Shown: piece by piece, positions 38,801 to 52,100 of the stretch
How the letters are laid out: each line of letters starts with the position of its first letter
How positions within the stretch are numbered: position 1 is the first letter of the stretch
Assembly (NCBI GenBank): GCA_964035545.1
Contig: OZ037768.1
Location: 20,768,700-20,832,699 of the forward strand
Length of the DNA: 64,000 nucleotides
Direction of reading: 5' to 3'
Origin: Bugula neritina
Lineage: Eukaryota; Bryozoa; Gymnolaemata; Cheilostomatida; Bugulidae
Notes under the pieces: model-generated
Told to the model about the DNA's origin: nothing
Database searches by the model: none
Seen by the model: the letters and a program-made list of their open reading frames with translations, nothing else
Made by a program: the position numbers and the translations under genes

Positions 38801-41800
38801 AAAATTGTCAATTATAACTCCAATAGGCTGCACTGCTTGATGGATTCATCTTAGAACTGGCTGCCCAGGCACCACCCAAATTACATGACAGTTTTCCTAC
38901 CTTGACGTGGGAACAGGTAAAAAGCGAAAAAGTCTCAGAGAATTTCTGAGTGTATGGAAAATTCTTAGTCTTTTTCATTACTTGACCTGATAGTAAATGT
39001 GCTACAGAAATGAATGGCTTTTGACCAAAAATGGGTTAAGTTTTGTTAATAGTTGGACAGTTGGCAGGATTCCTTATATAGTGGACAGTCACGGGATCCA
39101 ATGTCATAGTTGGTAGGTTGTTATAAGTTTAACCATCGCAGCGTTCACGCAGGTTGAAGACGTTCTAGCTTATGACATGACATGCGAGTGTAATAACCAG
39201 TGATATCTTCTTTTTCTCTACACTGTAGTTAGTCTAAATTCATGGAATATACACACAGGAGTTGCTGCTACATAGTCATAGCGATTATGTTAGTCAGTTG
39301 ATGGCAAGTGTTCTAATATACTGGTACTTTCCTCACGCATATAGCAATATATTATGGTTTGTTGTGTAATTGTCAATAAAGAAGTATGTTTTGAACAGCT
39401 GTCTAGCTCCTTTTTTGAGCTTTTTCAGTGATGCCAGCAGCGACCATATTTCTACTTGGTCAGAAATTCTGTATCAAATAAAAGCCAAAAACCATTCCTT
39501 TTTACTTATTTGTAAAGAGTTTGCAAGCCATTACTATACAATCTACTAGGTATATGGAATGAACGGTTTTCTGTTGGCAAATATTATCAGTTTGAGAAGT
39601 TGTTTTTCCTTGAAATAAAGCAGGGATCCCCTAAACTATAAATGGAGTTATAGAAGAGGGCTCAGTGAGAAGTGCCTGCTGCCGAGCTGCCTGTGCTAGT
39701 CAGCGTCATCACTCAGCCATCTACTTGCTAGAAACTAGTCATTGCACTAGTTGACTATGTCCTTCATGCAGTTGACTAAATATTATGGCTATGGCATTCC
39801 TTTCATTGGCTGAAAGATAAACAGAGTGTGCTGAGATATGGACTCTGATCTCCACACACAGTCTGCTGCTGTAATACTGACAGGGCAGTATATGGCAAGA
39901 AGAGAGCAAGCTAACCAACTATAGATAGGCTACACGACTGGGGTGTGCTTTCTGCTATAGGCCATACTCTCTATGTCATTGAGATAGATGGCTAGCTGGT
40001 GAAGGGGTCAAAGGCCAATCTGGTGGTAGTTTGGTAGAGAATGACGTTTGAGTGATGGCAGTTTGGTTGGTTTAGGTTTTAGTGTTTTATTTTTCCTTGT
40101 CTAGTTCAGTCATTTCAAAAATTGGGAAAACAGTTTGGTTACCATAGTAATCCTAGTACACACACACCCTGCGCTCTCGTTTTGTTCTACTGACTGAGAT
40201 TTGGCACCTTACCTGTACTGTACTGGCCAGCACAGGTAAGGTTAAATGTATAATTTTTGGCACCTGGTTTCTTATCTTTGCCTGTCACTGCACTTTAGGT
40301 TTAGAGAAAAAAACCAACTTCAAAGAAGTGGGAGTTGTCTGTCTGTGTCCCTTGCCATGTATTGTTGTAGTCTGCTGTATCTGTTATTCACTCCTCACTG
40401 CGTAATATTCACTGCCCTCTGTGTAACATTCAGTCCCACTGCCTATTATAAATGTACTGCCCACTCAACTACCATAATTTTATTTTTATTATTCAGCTTT
40501 GGGAAACCCAACACCCCCACAGGGAGAAGGCTAAACGACTGTCTGGTACTGGAACCTTCAGAAATGATTGTGGTATGTATCTTGTGACACTGTGACTATA
40601 ACTGTGACTGTCAGTACTCACTGTGACTATAACTGTGACTGTCAGTACTTGGAGTGGATGTCAGTACTCACTGTAACTGTCGGTACTCACTGTGACTGTC
40701 GGTACTCAGTCATAGTTAGTAATGACAGTGAGTACTCATAATCACAGTGAGTGCTGACTGTGACTATGAATACTCACTGACTGTGAGTATGCACATTACT
40801 GTGACTACACAACTATAACTATCGACTCTGGACACCCATGGCACTGTTAGTCAATAACTATGTATTGTTACTGCACTGCCATGACTGCATACTAAGTGGT
40901 GGGTACTCTGTATTACTAGCCAGTCTTCTACTCTGTATACTACTCAGTGGCACACTGTCAATAGCTGGGGGTTACAGCGAGGTGATGGTAGATTGTTGTG
41001 CTGGGTGGTGGTGGTGAAGTCATGCTATGAGTATATGTTGTATATTATATTATATATAGTATATACCTAAATCGGTGTAGGACAGCTGTTTTAGGGTTTG
41101 TCCTTTTAGCAGCACTAAATAATTACCTCACTCTCTCAGTGCTACTGGCAAGCTTAAAGTTATCTCTCAGGAGTTGTCTACTATAACTAATGATTAAGGG
41201 GATTATTCCGTGTAGCTGTGTCCACCTTACTGCAACTTGGTTGGGTGTATCTCAGTTTTATAATAAGCAAATGAGTTATAATGATGCAATATATACACAA
41301 ATACAGCATATTTACTGCTGGTAGGATTGTATTGTACATTTAGGGAATTCATACCAGTTTATATTAAAACTTATATGCCAACTAAAACACTTTTTTTAGG
41401 AAGTGCTTGAAATTTTTTGGAGTTGCTTGCCCTTTGTTATAAAGTGCAGAAAGTAGACAACTCTTAAGACTGCATCAAGACCATTGGTTTATTGAGCTGT
41501 TGCTATATGCAGTGCCCGCCACTAGCTGCTATATGCGCCCTCAAGTCAGCTGCTTCTCTCTACCTTTAGATAGACCAGCGGCAGCTGTCGGCTTCTGAGT
41601 CCCAGCATAGAGTCAGCTCGTCTTTAGCCAACGCACCCATGTCTGCTGCTAGTAGGCGTCTAGATTCAGCCTCCTCCCATTATAGCTCTCTAGCTAGGGG
41701 CCATAGGCGGCGCTCCAACTCGGCTACAAACATAGAGAGGAGGGCTAAGGCTACGGCCCCAGTAGGCCTCACTCTGGACCAAGTTTCACATTCTCGGTCT

Positions 41801-44800
41801 CATTTCCCAACCATGAGAAGCCCACCAGTGGAGGTTTGTTGTTCATTGTGGGCTGCGTTGTCTCCCTGTGCTTCCACCTCGTCTCCCGCCATGCTTAGTC
41901 CTCCTGTTTTGTCGCATCTTCTTTGTTTCGTATCAGCCCGTTGGCTATGTTTTGTTTCATAAACCCGGTGTGTGTGTTTGATGCCTTGCAGCATGCGTTT
42001 TTTTGTTGTAGCTGTAGTCAAAGTTGTGTTTCTATTGAGTTGGGTTAAGGGAAAAGGGTCATCGTGCTCCCGTTGTAGTTTCAAACTTTCTTTTTGGTCC
42101 TAGCTGCATGCTCTTTGTTGCTGAGCTACTGAATGTCTGTGGCTCTTTATTTTTTGTATGACATAAATGGCAAAAAAGTTGTTCCGAGTGAGCCTGTAAC
42201 ATGGCAAAGTGTTGGTGTACTATGACTGTGTATGCATTTGAAGTTGTCTGCTCTCGAAATACGTAGTTTACAGTCGTGTTCATTAAGATAGCTTTAATGG
42301 CAAGGCTTTAGTTTATGTTTACCTGATGCAAAGCTAAACCTAACCTTGTATTGCAATGATGTGTTGGCAGTGAATTGTTTATGTGTAAGTGAGAAATAAG
42401 TAGCTGATGTGTGCATGCTCACATGTATTTACATATATTTAAATATTCTACAAGTACATTACCATTTGTACAATAATCAGTTTGTTACTGGGTAACTGGT
42501 TTTCATTATAATTATTAATAATATTAATGCCTTTGGTTTCAATAATCACAGTGATAAGGGTTAGTCAGTTATTACCACACCTGGATATTATTGGCTGTCA
42601 GTGTGTGAATCAGAATCTAATATCAACTCTTTCTTTTCTATTTTCTCAGCAATTCTTAAATGCTACAGTTTTATAGCAATCTTTACGGGGAGGGGGGGGG
42701 GCGGTGCCACTGGATGCCCACCTGCACTTACATTTCTACTGTTTTGGAACCTAACATAAAGGGAAGATAACTGGTGTGGTTATGTTTTTTTGCTAGAATC
42801 AGTCTTTATTTGAGCAACTGAAAGGTAGTGGGCCAGTACCCTACACATTTAGTGGGCCAGTACCCTACACATTTAGTGGGCCAGTACCCTACACATTTAG
42901 TGGGCCAGTATCCTACACATCTTAGTGGGCCAGTATCCTACACAGGCTTGAAGGGTTCTCTCTAAATATGGAATTGCATTCATTAATATTCATGGTAAGC
43001 ACCAACCCAGGCCTGAGCAGTGGTAACTGGGTGATGGAATGTGCAGCCAACTAGCAGCCTAAGTTGGTATGCTCCACCAATCTCTGTTCTGCCTTTCCTA
43101 GTCAGTATTAAGGTATTAGCCATGATTAATGACTTCTAGCAAATGCCTCATCAACCGTACTGTTTGCTCATCTAGTACTCTGTTGGCAGATTCGTTAGTC
43201 TATCTGTTTACTCCTCCTCAATTAGTTTACAATTAATTTAGTTTCACTCTCTTAACATGGAGTGTGTGTAAGAGCTGTAGGGTTGTACGTTTGGGTTTCT
43301 ACGTCAGTCTCCGATGGCCAACGAGTGGACGACCCCTTCTGGTTTCACTTTCCACACTGGTGGATATAGGCAGAGGACTAGCATTATTGACTACTATAGT
43401 CTATGTCAGCATCCCTCGCTGCCTCCTTCTCAGCATGAAAGGAGAGCCGTACTAAAGGTGAGTGTAGGCGGCACTTCTGCTGCTTTTCTTCTCTCACCTC
43501 CTTGTCAGTTTACTCCCCCAAGTTGTCACAGGGGTGCTGTTTGTCAGAGTTGAGCTTTGCTGTCACACCCCTTGGCCACCCCTGAAGAAGGTACTTGCAT
43601 GTATGTAGAATGGCATTTTGAACTCAGTCTGTGATAGTTGATTGGTTGGCTACTGGCTGGTTTGTCTCTCAGAGCTCTTGTAACCAACACTTTCTCCTTC
43701 ATCGCAGTCTACAGTGTCATAGCTGTGTTACACTGATTTACTGACTTGGAGAGACATGGAGGTCCATGACTGCTAAACTCACCCCAAATCATCTAATAAC
43801 CAGGAAAGCTTCAGATTTTAATCAAGTCTCTTCATTCTAAGGAATGTTTAGTGGAATTTATTTTTAGTGATGAAATTTAGTTTACTTCTGCTTTTATTAT
43901 TTGTTTTTCAACAGCAGCTGGCAAAGTGACTAATTATGTTGCACTTTTCATGATGCTGTGACATAATGGATGTGGCAAGGCAGGGATGTAATAACACCAA
44001 CATCAAAACAGTACACAACTCAGCACCAAATGTACATATTTTTATAACCAATTGTGTTGGGACAGATAGAAACATGAGTCACGATCTGTAATTTCAACTG
44101 GAAGTTATCCTGTTATTCAGCAACTGCTGGTCAAGTTTCAACCACTGCTAACCCTAGACTATATTTGTGTAATTTCTTGGTTAACCTTGTTTACTATTTG
44201 TATCACTGGCTTAGAATTGTGATGAATATATATTTTAGCTAATTGATTTAATGGATAGAATGGCGTTAGAGCTTGCTCTCTGCATTGTATAATAGTATGG
44301 TAAGGGGGACAACTTTATATCCTGTATTATTTCAACCTCTTTTCTCTACGGCAAACCTGTAGCAGAGCTGCATGTTGTGATCTACATTATTATTCACCAT
44401 CTTAACTTGGTTAGTTCCTAATCTATGCATAAGTTAGGTTGGAATGTAGAGAACTTGTCGTTAGGGTAAGCCAACATCTTTCTCATTAATTCATGTACCT
44501 CCCAACTCACTACTGGAATTCGTACATATGGAGTGAGCACGCTCCACCCTGACTTTATCAGGGCATATCCGCCATCATTTATTAAGCTTGGATTTCAATA
44601 AAAGATACGAGAAATTATCTTCTCGTTGGAACTGGAAGTGTTTGAAGTTGGAAAAACGTTGTTGTTGTACAAGACTTCGAAAGATCTGAACTGGTTTCTA
44701 GTAAAAGCTTCGTTAAGTGTGTGATGTCTGTTCTACTTACAGCTCTGGAGTCTCTCAAACCCCACTGTCACATCTGCATAGTGAGACCACCACTGAATTT

Positions 44801-46043
44801 TAGACCCAATCCAGCTTTGATTTATGGTCTTAGCATTTAATTTATTTTTTGCGTTGAATTAAATGAAATAAGCATGTTCTGCCTAATGGGTGCCATTTTT
44901 TATACTAGGCAGATTTTTGGGAGTTGGCCAACAGCGTGTCTTGACAGCTGCATCAGCCTTCCAGTTGTGTTTTTGGATTGACTTCCCTGTTCAGCTAGAG
45001 ATGGTGTAATGAGACTGTTCAGTGTTGTTTACAACCCACTGCCAACAGGGTCTGGGAAGTGGCAAAGTGTTTCAGCAGTGAAAAGAGTTCATTTACTGCT
45101 GAACCGCTTCCAGAATGCGTATGCAGGGATTGCCACGGCTTCCACTAAACATTTGCTTTGTATCCAGGGTTTTGTTGGAGGCATATTTTTATGGTGTGTA
45201 TATGAAGCATTTTAAATTATCTTCTCTCTTTTTTATTGCAACTGCAAGACTACCAAATAAAACTCTCCATCAATTGACGTGATTGCAACCATTTCATGTT
45301 ATTTTCGTCTCAAAATAAATGTGCCAGCTTGCTTTTTATGTTACTGAAATGTTTTGGATTAAAACAAGTTACCAGGCCTTCAGATTAGTTGGGAGGTACT
45401 TTTAGTTGGCCGTACATTAACAAATCATCTATAACCTTCCAATGGCAGTTGTCACGTAGGAACTCGATTAATATAAACACTATTTTATATGGTATAATGT
45501 AATTATTATATTAAATATATTACTGTGTAAGCCTGAGTTATTATACTAACGCTGATGTGGAGGAATGCACGGCACTTTGTGATATCATCACCTGGTACAA
45601 TCACTAAACATTGCGCACACATTTCTACAGTTAACTGCGCGATAGCGACTGGATAGGCTGAGTGTACAGCTCCTACGGTTAATTAGACTGCGAGCTTGTC
45701 TTATCTGTTGCGTTAGTCTGTTGTATTGCATGTGCCTTTGCTTCGCGTCTGCCTACACTTTAATATCTGGCACTAGTTCTACTACTCATCACTTCTACCA
45801 ACCTACACCTACTAGTACCTTGCGTTTAGTTTGTGTGTTGGAAATGGACTTACTGGTTGAATAAAAACCATGAAGGAAATTCTTCCTTTACAATATCTTA
45901 GATCTTCTGCTGATGGAAGACTTGTGTTCATGGTGAGGTTACCTTGACTACCATTACTATCACTACTACTAGTACTGCTGCTACTACTTTACTAGTTTTA
46001 CAACAACAACAACAACAACAACTACTACTACTACTACTACTAG

Positions 46044-46112
<69 letters not shown>

Positions 46113-49100
46113 CACTACCACCACCACTACTACCACCACTACCACTACTACTACTACTACTACTAGTAGTAGTAGTAGTACTACTACTACTACTAGTACT
46201 ACTACTGATACTTCTACTGTTATTTTGTCCACAGCTGCCTGTTGCCACAGACCACTCACACCATGCCGGCCACTCAACACAACAGGGCAATTTCTCCATC
46301 ATCAGATCAAAGAGTACTGCGTCTAGTGACCAGCAGAGCTACAAGCGTAGTTCCCGCACCTCAGACACCTCATCTTCTCTGTACTCAGGGGAGGGTGACG
46401 GACCCAGTCAACACGACTCTAGTCTAATAGATTCAGATGACGAGGGCGAATATGGCGCCGAGTCTGTAAGTTACAACTCTCTATATTCTACTCAGTTACT
46501 CTCTATATTCTACTCAGTTACTCTCTATATTCTACTCAGTTACTCTCTATATTCTACTCAGTTACTCTCTATATTCTACTTAGTTACTCTCTGTATTCTA
46601 CTCAGTCACTCTCTATATTCTACTCAGTTACGCTCTATATTCTACTCAGTTACTCTCTATATTCTATTCAGTCACTCTCTATATTCTACTCAGCTACTCT
46701 CTATAATCTACTCAGTCACTCTCTATATTTTACTCAGTCACTCTCTATATTTTACTCAGTTACTCTCTGTATGATATTCAGCTAATAGATATTTTATGCT
46801 AAAATTCTAAGTAATGGTGTATAAAGAATTAAGACTTGTAATGTGCAATATAACTGGGTAAGGTTGGTTCTGTATGCTGTAGTCACATATAGACAACACA
46901 TTGTTAGACTATGTAGATACACTGTATTATCTCTTGCATCATCTCTACTATATAATATGCAACTCGTCTGCTGCTAGCCAAATGCTGAGCCAACTTATGC
47001 ATCCAACGTCTGCAACCAGTGGCAAGCAGATGGTTATCTGCTCCCTTCACCTCCCAGCATCAGCTGTGTGTTATACCTGCTCTATGTAATTTTACTGCAG
47101 GCCATCACCGATGTCGATACTGCTCGGGAATGTTTAGAGAAAAACCCGGATGAGAGGAACGAAGATGATATTGAGATACTGCTAGAGTTCCTTCAGAACC
47201 TTCCGGTAAGTATGGTGTTAGCCTGCTGTAACGTACAGTAACTGAGTAAGTATATGTGACGTACATGAAACTATGTAAGTATATGTAACGTATATGTAGC
47301 TATGTATATTATGGAGTTTAAAACTCATATTCAGAATTTTCAGTTCCTTTCTGTCTCCATACGAACTGTACAGGTAGAGCAGCCATTTCAATGCTACTTC
47401 TGAACACTGGTCGTGTCAACTGAAGCACAAAGGAATGCGACTGCATCCTAATTTATTGTCAAAACTCATAATTTATTCCTAAAAGTAGAGAATTTGATAT
47501 CTGTTCACGTACCTGCCCAACCCCTGCAGCTGGGAGACTGCGAGTGTGTCATGGGATTCTGTACCGGGCGCTGTTGAGTGTCACCCTACAATCTAGCTGT
47601 AGAATAGAGGGAATGTAACTATTATTTAGCAACTGTTGAACTTGTTTGAGCTGTGTCTATGATTCATGTTTCGTTTCACTATAAAAAGTTATGAAATAGA
47701 TTCATGGAATTCGTCATCAGTTGGCTATAAAGGATGCTAAAGTCACTCTTAGTAAACATGGCTGTTGATTGAATTTATACCACCAGCTCTTCTGTATTAC
47801 TGCTATAATCACGTAGACGCTGTTTACAGGCTGTTTACGGGCTGACTGTATGCTTGTAGGCGTTTGCCAACATGACCATGGCCACTCGGCGGTCGCTGTG
47901 CGCTGTCATGGTGTACGCTGTCGTAGAGACGGCCGGCACCGTCGTCATGAATGACGGCGAGGAGTTGGACTCCTGGTCGGTCATCCTGAACGGGCAGGTG
48001 GAGATAACCTACGAGGACGGCACCAGCACCACCCTCTCCATGGGCGACAGGTAGTTCCTACGTAGAATAGTAACACATTACAGGCCGCAGCTGCTTTAGA
48101 CAGCTCTACTATTATTAGCAGTAATGATCAAATGTTTTGGTTTTTTAGCAAACAGCTGGACCTAAGAGTGACCTTGAAATTTATAAAACTTCATGTAAAT
48201 TCATTACTATCTCTTGATGTAAAAACCACTGTAGTTATAAAAAGCAAAACCCACACTAGATGATTGTAAGCTGAATTAGCCAATGAGATGCTGTCTTTAT
48301 ACACAGTCAACAGTCACCTTGGTGTTTCCAATCACTTATCTCTCTTTTTTATGCATATTTTCATTCTCTGTTGGATTAACTCAGCCACAACTTATGCTTA
48401 TAGAATTACTGGTAATTATTTTCCTACACTTTAGCCTGATCTTACCAAAGTAGTTCTTGGTAATATAATTCAAACTGTCTAGCGAATAGGATTGCTTCTC
48501 TCTTCTTGTCAACCAATCGGATAAAGCTTACAACCATAGATAACAACCCTCACGTAAATTCTTTCTCTGATGTCATGCCTCTTGGATAGCCTAAGTTCTC
48601 TCACTCTGTTCTGATGGCCTGAAGGACCATTCCGTATTATAATTCTTTCTCACAGAAATGTAGGCTGTGGTGGCCTACTTGTGTTTCCAAGCTTCTATAT
48701 TGTTCGACACACTTTTCTAAATAATCCTCATCTAATGTGTATCATCACAACATTAACATATATGCAGCCCCAGTTGTAGAAAAACAGTTCCAAGTTTATT
48801 TGTATTTGAGGGAAATGTTGCAAAGGATGTCTGGAAGACCCCCTCACCCGCATACCCTTTGCAGGATTCCCAGGTTAACTTTAGTTAAGGTATTCTCTTT
48901 CTCTATTCATTGACTGTCTTCTAAGTACTCAAGATACTGATGGTTCTTGTAGTTTTGGCATTAAGCCAAGTAAAGAAAAAGAATACCACAGAGGAGTTAT
49001 GACCACCACGGTGGATGACTGCCAGTTTGTGTGTATAGCCCAGGATAACTACTACGACATACTCAGTGCTGTAAGTGTCTATTATATACTATAGTAGCTT

Positions 49101-52100
49101 TGTGTGCATAGCCCAGGCTATTATTACCACGTCTGCATATCCATTGACATCTGGACAAGGTTTGTACTCTACTATATGCTCACTGGTGTCTCCTGTGTAG
49201 GGAGAAGAGAACACAACCAAGTTTGAGGAGAATGGTGAAGTGGTGCTAGTGACTGAAAACAGGAGCGTAGACAACGGGGACAGACAGGGGGACATAGTCA
49301 TCAGCGGCACTTCTGAGCGACTGGTGAAGCATCTAATTGAAGACAGGTCGCCGATAGATATGACATATGATGAGGTATTCTTTCTAGAATGTTCCAGAAT
49401 GTAGAGTTGTCTCACTAATGACTGAGAGGGGGTTACTGTACACCCCTAATTTACTAGTCTGTATTGCCATGTGACTGAACATTGCTGTGGCTACAAATGT
49501 TTGCTGTTACATAGTAGTTCTGGTGTAAACAAGCGATGGCATAGTTATATGAAACCTCGTGTGGGACTAAGGCTATTTAATGTACGTTTGTAGGACTTCC
49601 TGTTGACGTACCGCCTCTTTCTCAAGTCCCCGATGGAGATAGCGGATAAACTGCTCAAGTGGTTCGAGGAAGACGCCAGCTACAGGGAGAGAATCACCAG
49701 AGTTGTCCTTCTCTGGGTCAACAATCACTTCAATGACTTTGAGTCGGACATGGATATGACGGAGTTCCTGCAGAACTTTGAGGCTGCCTTAGAGGACTAC
49801 GTGAGTTTGTCAGCTTCTTGTGTATACAGTGTGTAGTCTGTGTATACTGTGTAGTGTGTAGTCTGTAGTGTGTGCTGTGTAGTGTGTGCTGTGTAGTGTG
49901 TACTCTGTAGTGTATACTCTCTACTGTGTAGTGTATACAGTGTAGTGTGTACTGTGTACTGTGTAGTGTGTAGTCTGTAGTGTGTGCTGTGTAGTGTGTG
50001 CTGTGTAGTGTGTACTCTGTAGTGTATACTCTCTACTGTGTAGTGTATACAGTGTAGTGTGTACTGTGTAGTGTATACAGTGTAGTGTGTACTCTCTACT
50101 GTGTGGTGTATACTCTGTAGTGTGTAGTGTATACTCTGTAGTGTATACTCTGTAGTGTATACTCTGTAGTATAAATTCTATCCGCTGTTTGGTTTGTTCT
50201 ACTGCAGTCGATGCTGCCCCACCTCAGGTTTTTGCACATAGCCTGTGCAGCTAAAGCTAGACCGAGATCCGTGACACTCACTCGGGGCACCAGGGACGAA
50301 ATACTACACTTCTCTATATTAGGTTAGAGCTATTTCTTATATTATACAGCTAACTGTTGACTACATGTAGAACTGTGAACTTCACCTGCTGTGAGGCTAA
50401 GATTTGTGTCAGTATTGTGTAAGATACCTCTCGCACTGCAGGCGGGGTAGACCAAAACTGCGGTATTTTCATATCCAATGTGGAGAGGTGCTCGAAGGCC
50501 TACGAGGGAGGCTTGAAAAGGGGAGACCAGATACTGGAGGTCAACGGAACCAACTTTGAGAATATTTCTCACAGCAAGGCGTTGGAGGTGCTAAGGGGGA
50601 CGACTCTGCTATCCATCACAGTAAAGTCTAATCTGCTAGGTGTGTATGTCTGTTTATTCATGTTGAACAGCCAACTTTGTAAATAAGGAAATAAATGTGA
50701 AAAGGAACTTGCGGTTGATTAGCTGTTAGCAATGTGTTTGTCAACAACCTAACCAAGGTAAGGTAGTGAGTTGGCAAACCACCCTAGAGGTGACTCATCA
50801 TTACTCCATACATGTGTTTCTGCTTTCTCTAGTATTTCTCAGTTGTATCGAATTCATTCGATGACTTCTCTTTATATAAATAGTATGTTGAGGAAATAGT
50901 GCTGCTACTAGTGTATGTATGTACACCATGTGTCTGTTTGTACTCGACTCTCTGCCTTTCTGCAGCCTTCAGAGACATGCTGAACAAATCGGACAAATCC
51001 GAAGGTGCCTACGCCGTACGTAGCGCAAAGACACTCATTAAAATAACAAACAAAGTACACGACGATAGTGACAGTACGGATGGCAGCAGCAGCAGCAGTT
51101 ATCAGCCAATCATAGGCAAGAAATCAAAAGCTGGGACAAGCAATAAGACGAAACTGATGAAGATGTTGGCCAAGATGAGTCTGCTGCCGAGGTCAACCGT
51201 AGTGCGAACTCAGCGGGACTCGACCGATGACGGGGCGATGGAGACGCGCCCGAGATCAAACTCGCTGAACGAGGACTCGGCAACCTTGACCCGATCTAAC
51301 AGTAGTCCGGATGTGACGCAGCTGTCGGCTTACAGTATCGACAGCAACCTTGACATTCCCGAGCACGTGCTTAAAGTCTACAGAGCTGACCAATCTTACA
51401 AGTACTTCCTCGTGCATAAAGTAAGTAGCTTAGAATATTCTGTGTGTGCTTGGAGGAAAGATAACTCCTTTTATGTTGGGTGTAGAGAAAGTAACTACCT
51501 ACATAAAGTAGAAAGTAGACAACTCCTTACGCACAAAATATTTAAAAGTAAATGATTTCTTGTGCACAAAGTAAGAGAAGCTAACTCTTGGTGAATGTTC
51601 AGACATATTCCCTGTACTTTAGGAGACGACCACTAGGGAGGTGGTGATGTTGGCGCTGAGACAGTTTGGTATCTCTGAGCACTCTAGTGAGATACAGAAC
51701 ATGAGCTGCAACAACTACTCTCTCTGTGAAGTCTCTGTGGAACATGGAGGCCTTGTCAAGCAGAAACGACTCCCCGAAACCGCCTCTAATTTAGCAGACA
51801 GGATCGGTGTCCACTCTAGGTAGGTGTTTACTCTAGGTAGGTGTCCACTCTAGGTAGGTGTCCACTCTAGGTAGGTGTTTACTTTAGGTAGGCGTCCACT
51901 CTGTTACTATTACACTGTGTGTGTGTTCTCATACTATTACACTGTGTGTGTTCTCATACTATTACACTGTGTGTGTTCTCATACTATTACACTGTGTGTG
52001 TTCTCATACTATTACGCTGTGTGTGTTCTCATACTATTACACTGTGTGTGGTCTGCCAGGTACTACCTGAGGAACAACATGTCCCAAGAGACTCTGGTCC

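Noticed and set aside
45928-46302. Minus-strand poly-Ser and poly-Val frames
   Set aside because: Opposite-strand reading of the same trinucleotide repeat.
45944-46774. Long open frame with poly-Leu then repeated Ser/Leu/Tyr
   Set aside because: It is the (ACT)n tract and the 22-bp minisatellite read through exon 7. Only 46235-46465 fits the PDZ-GEF reading and splice sites.
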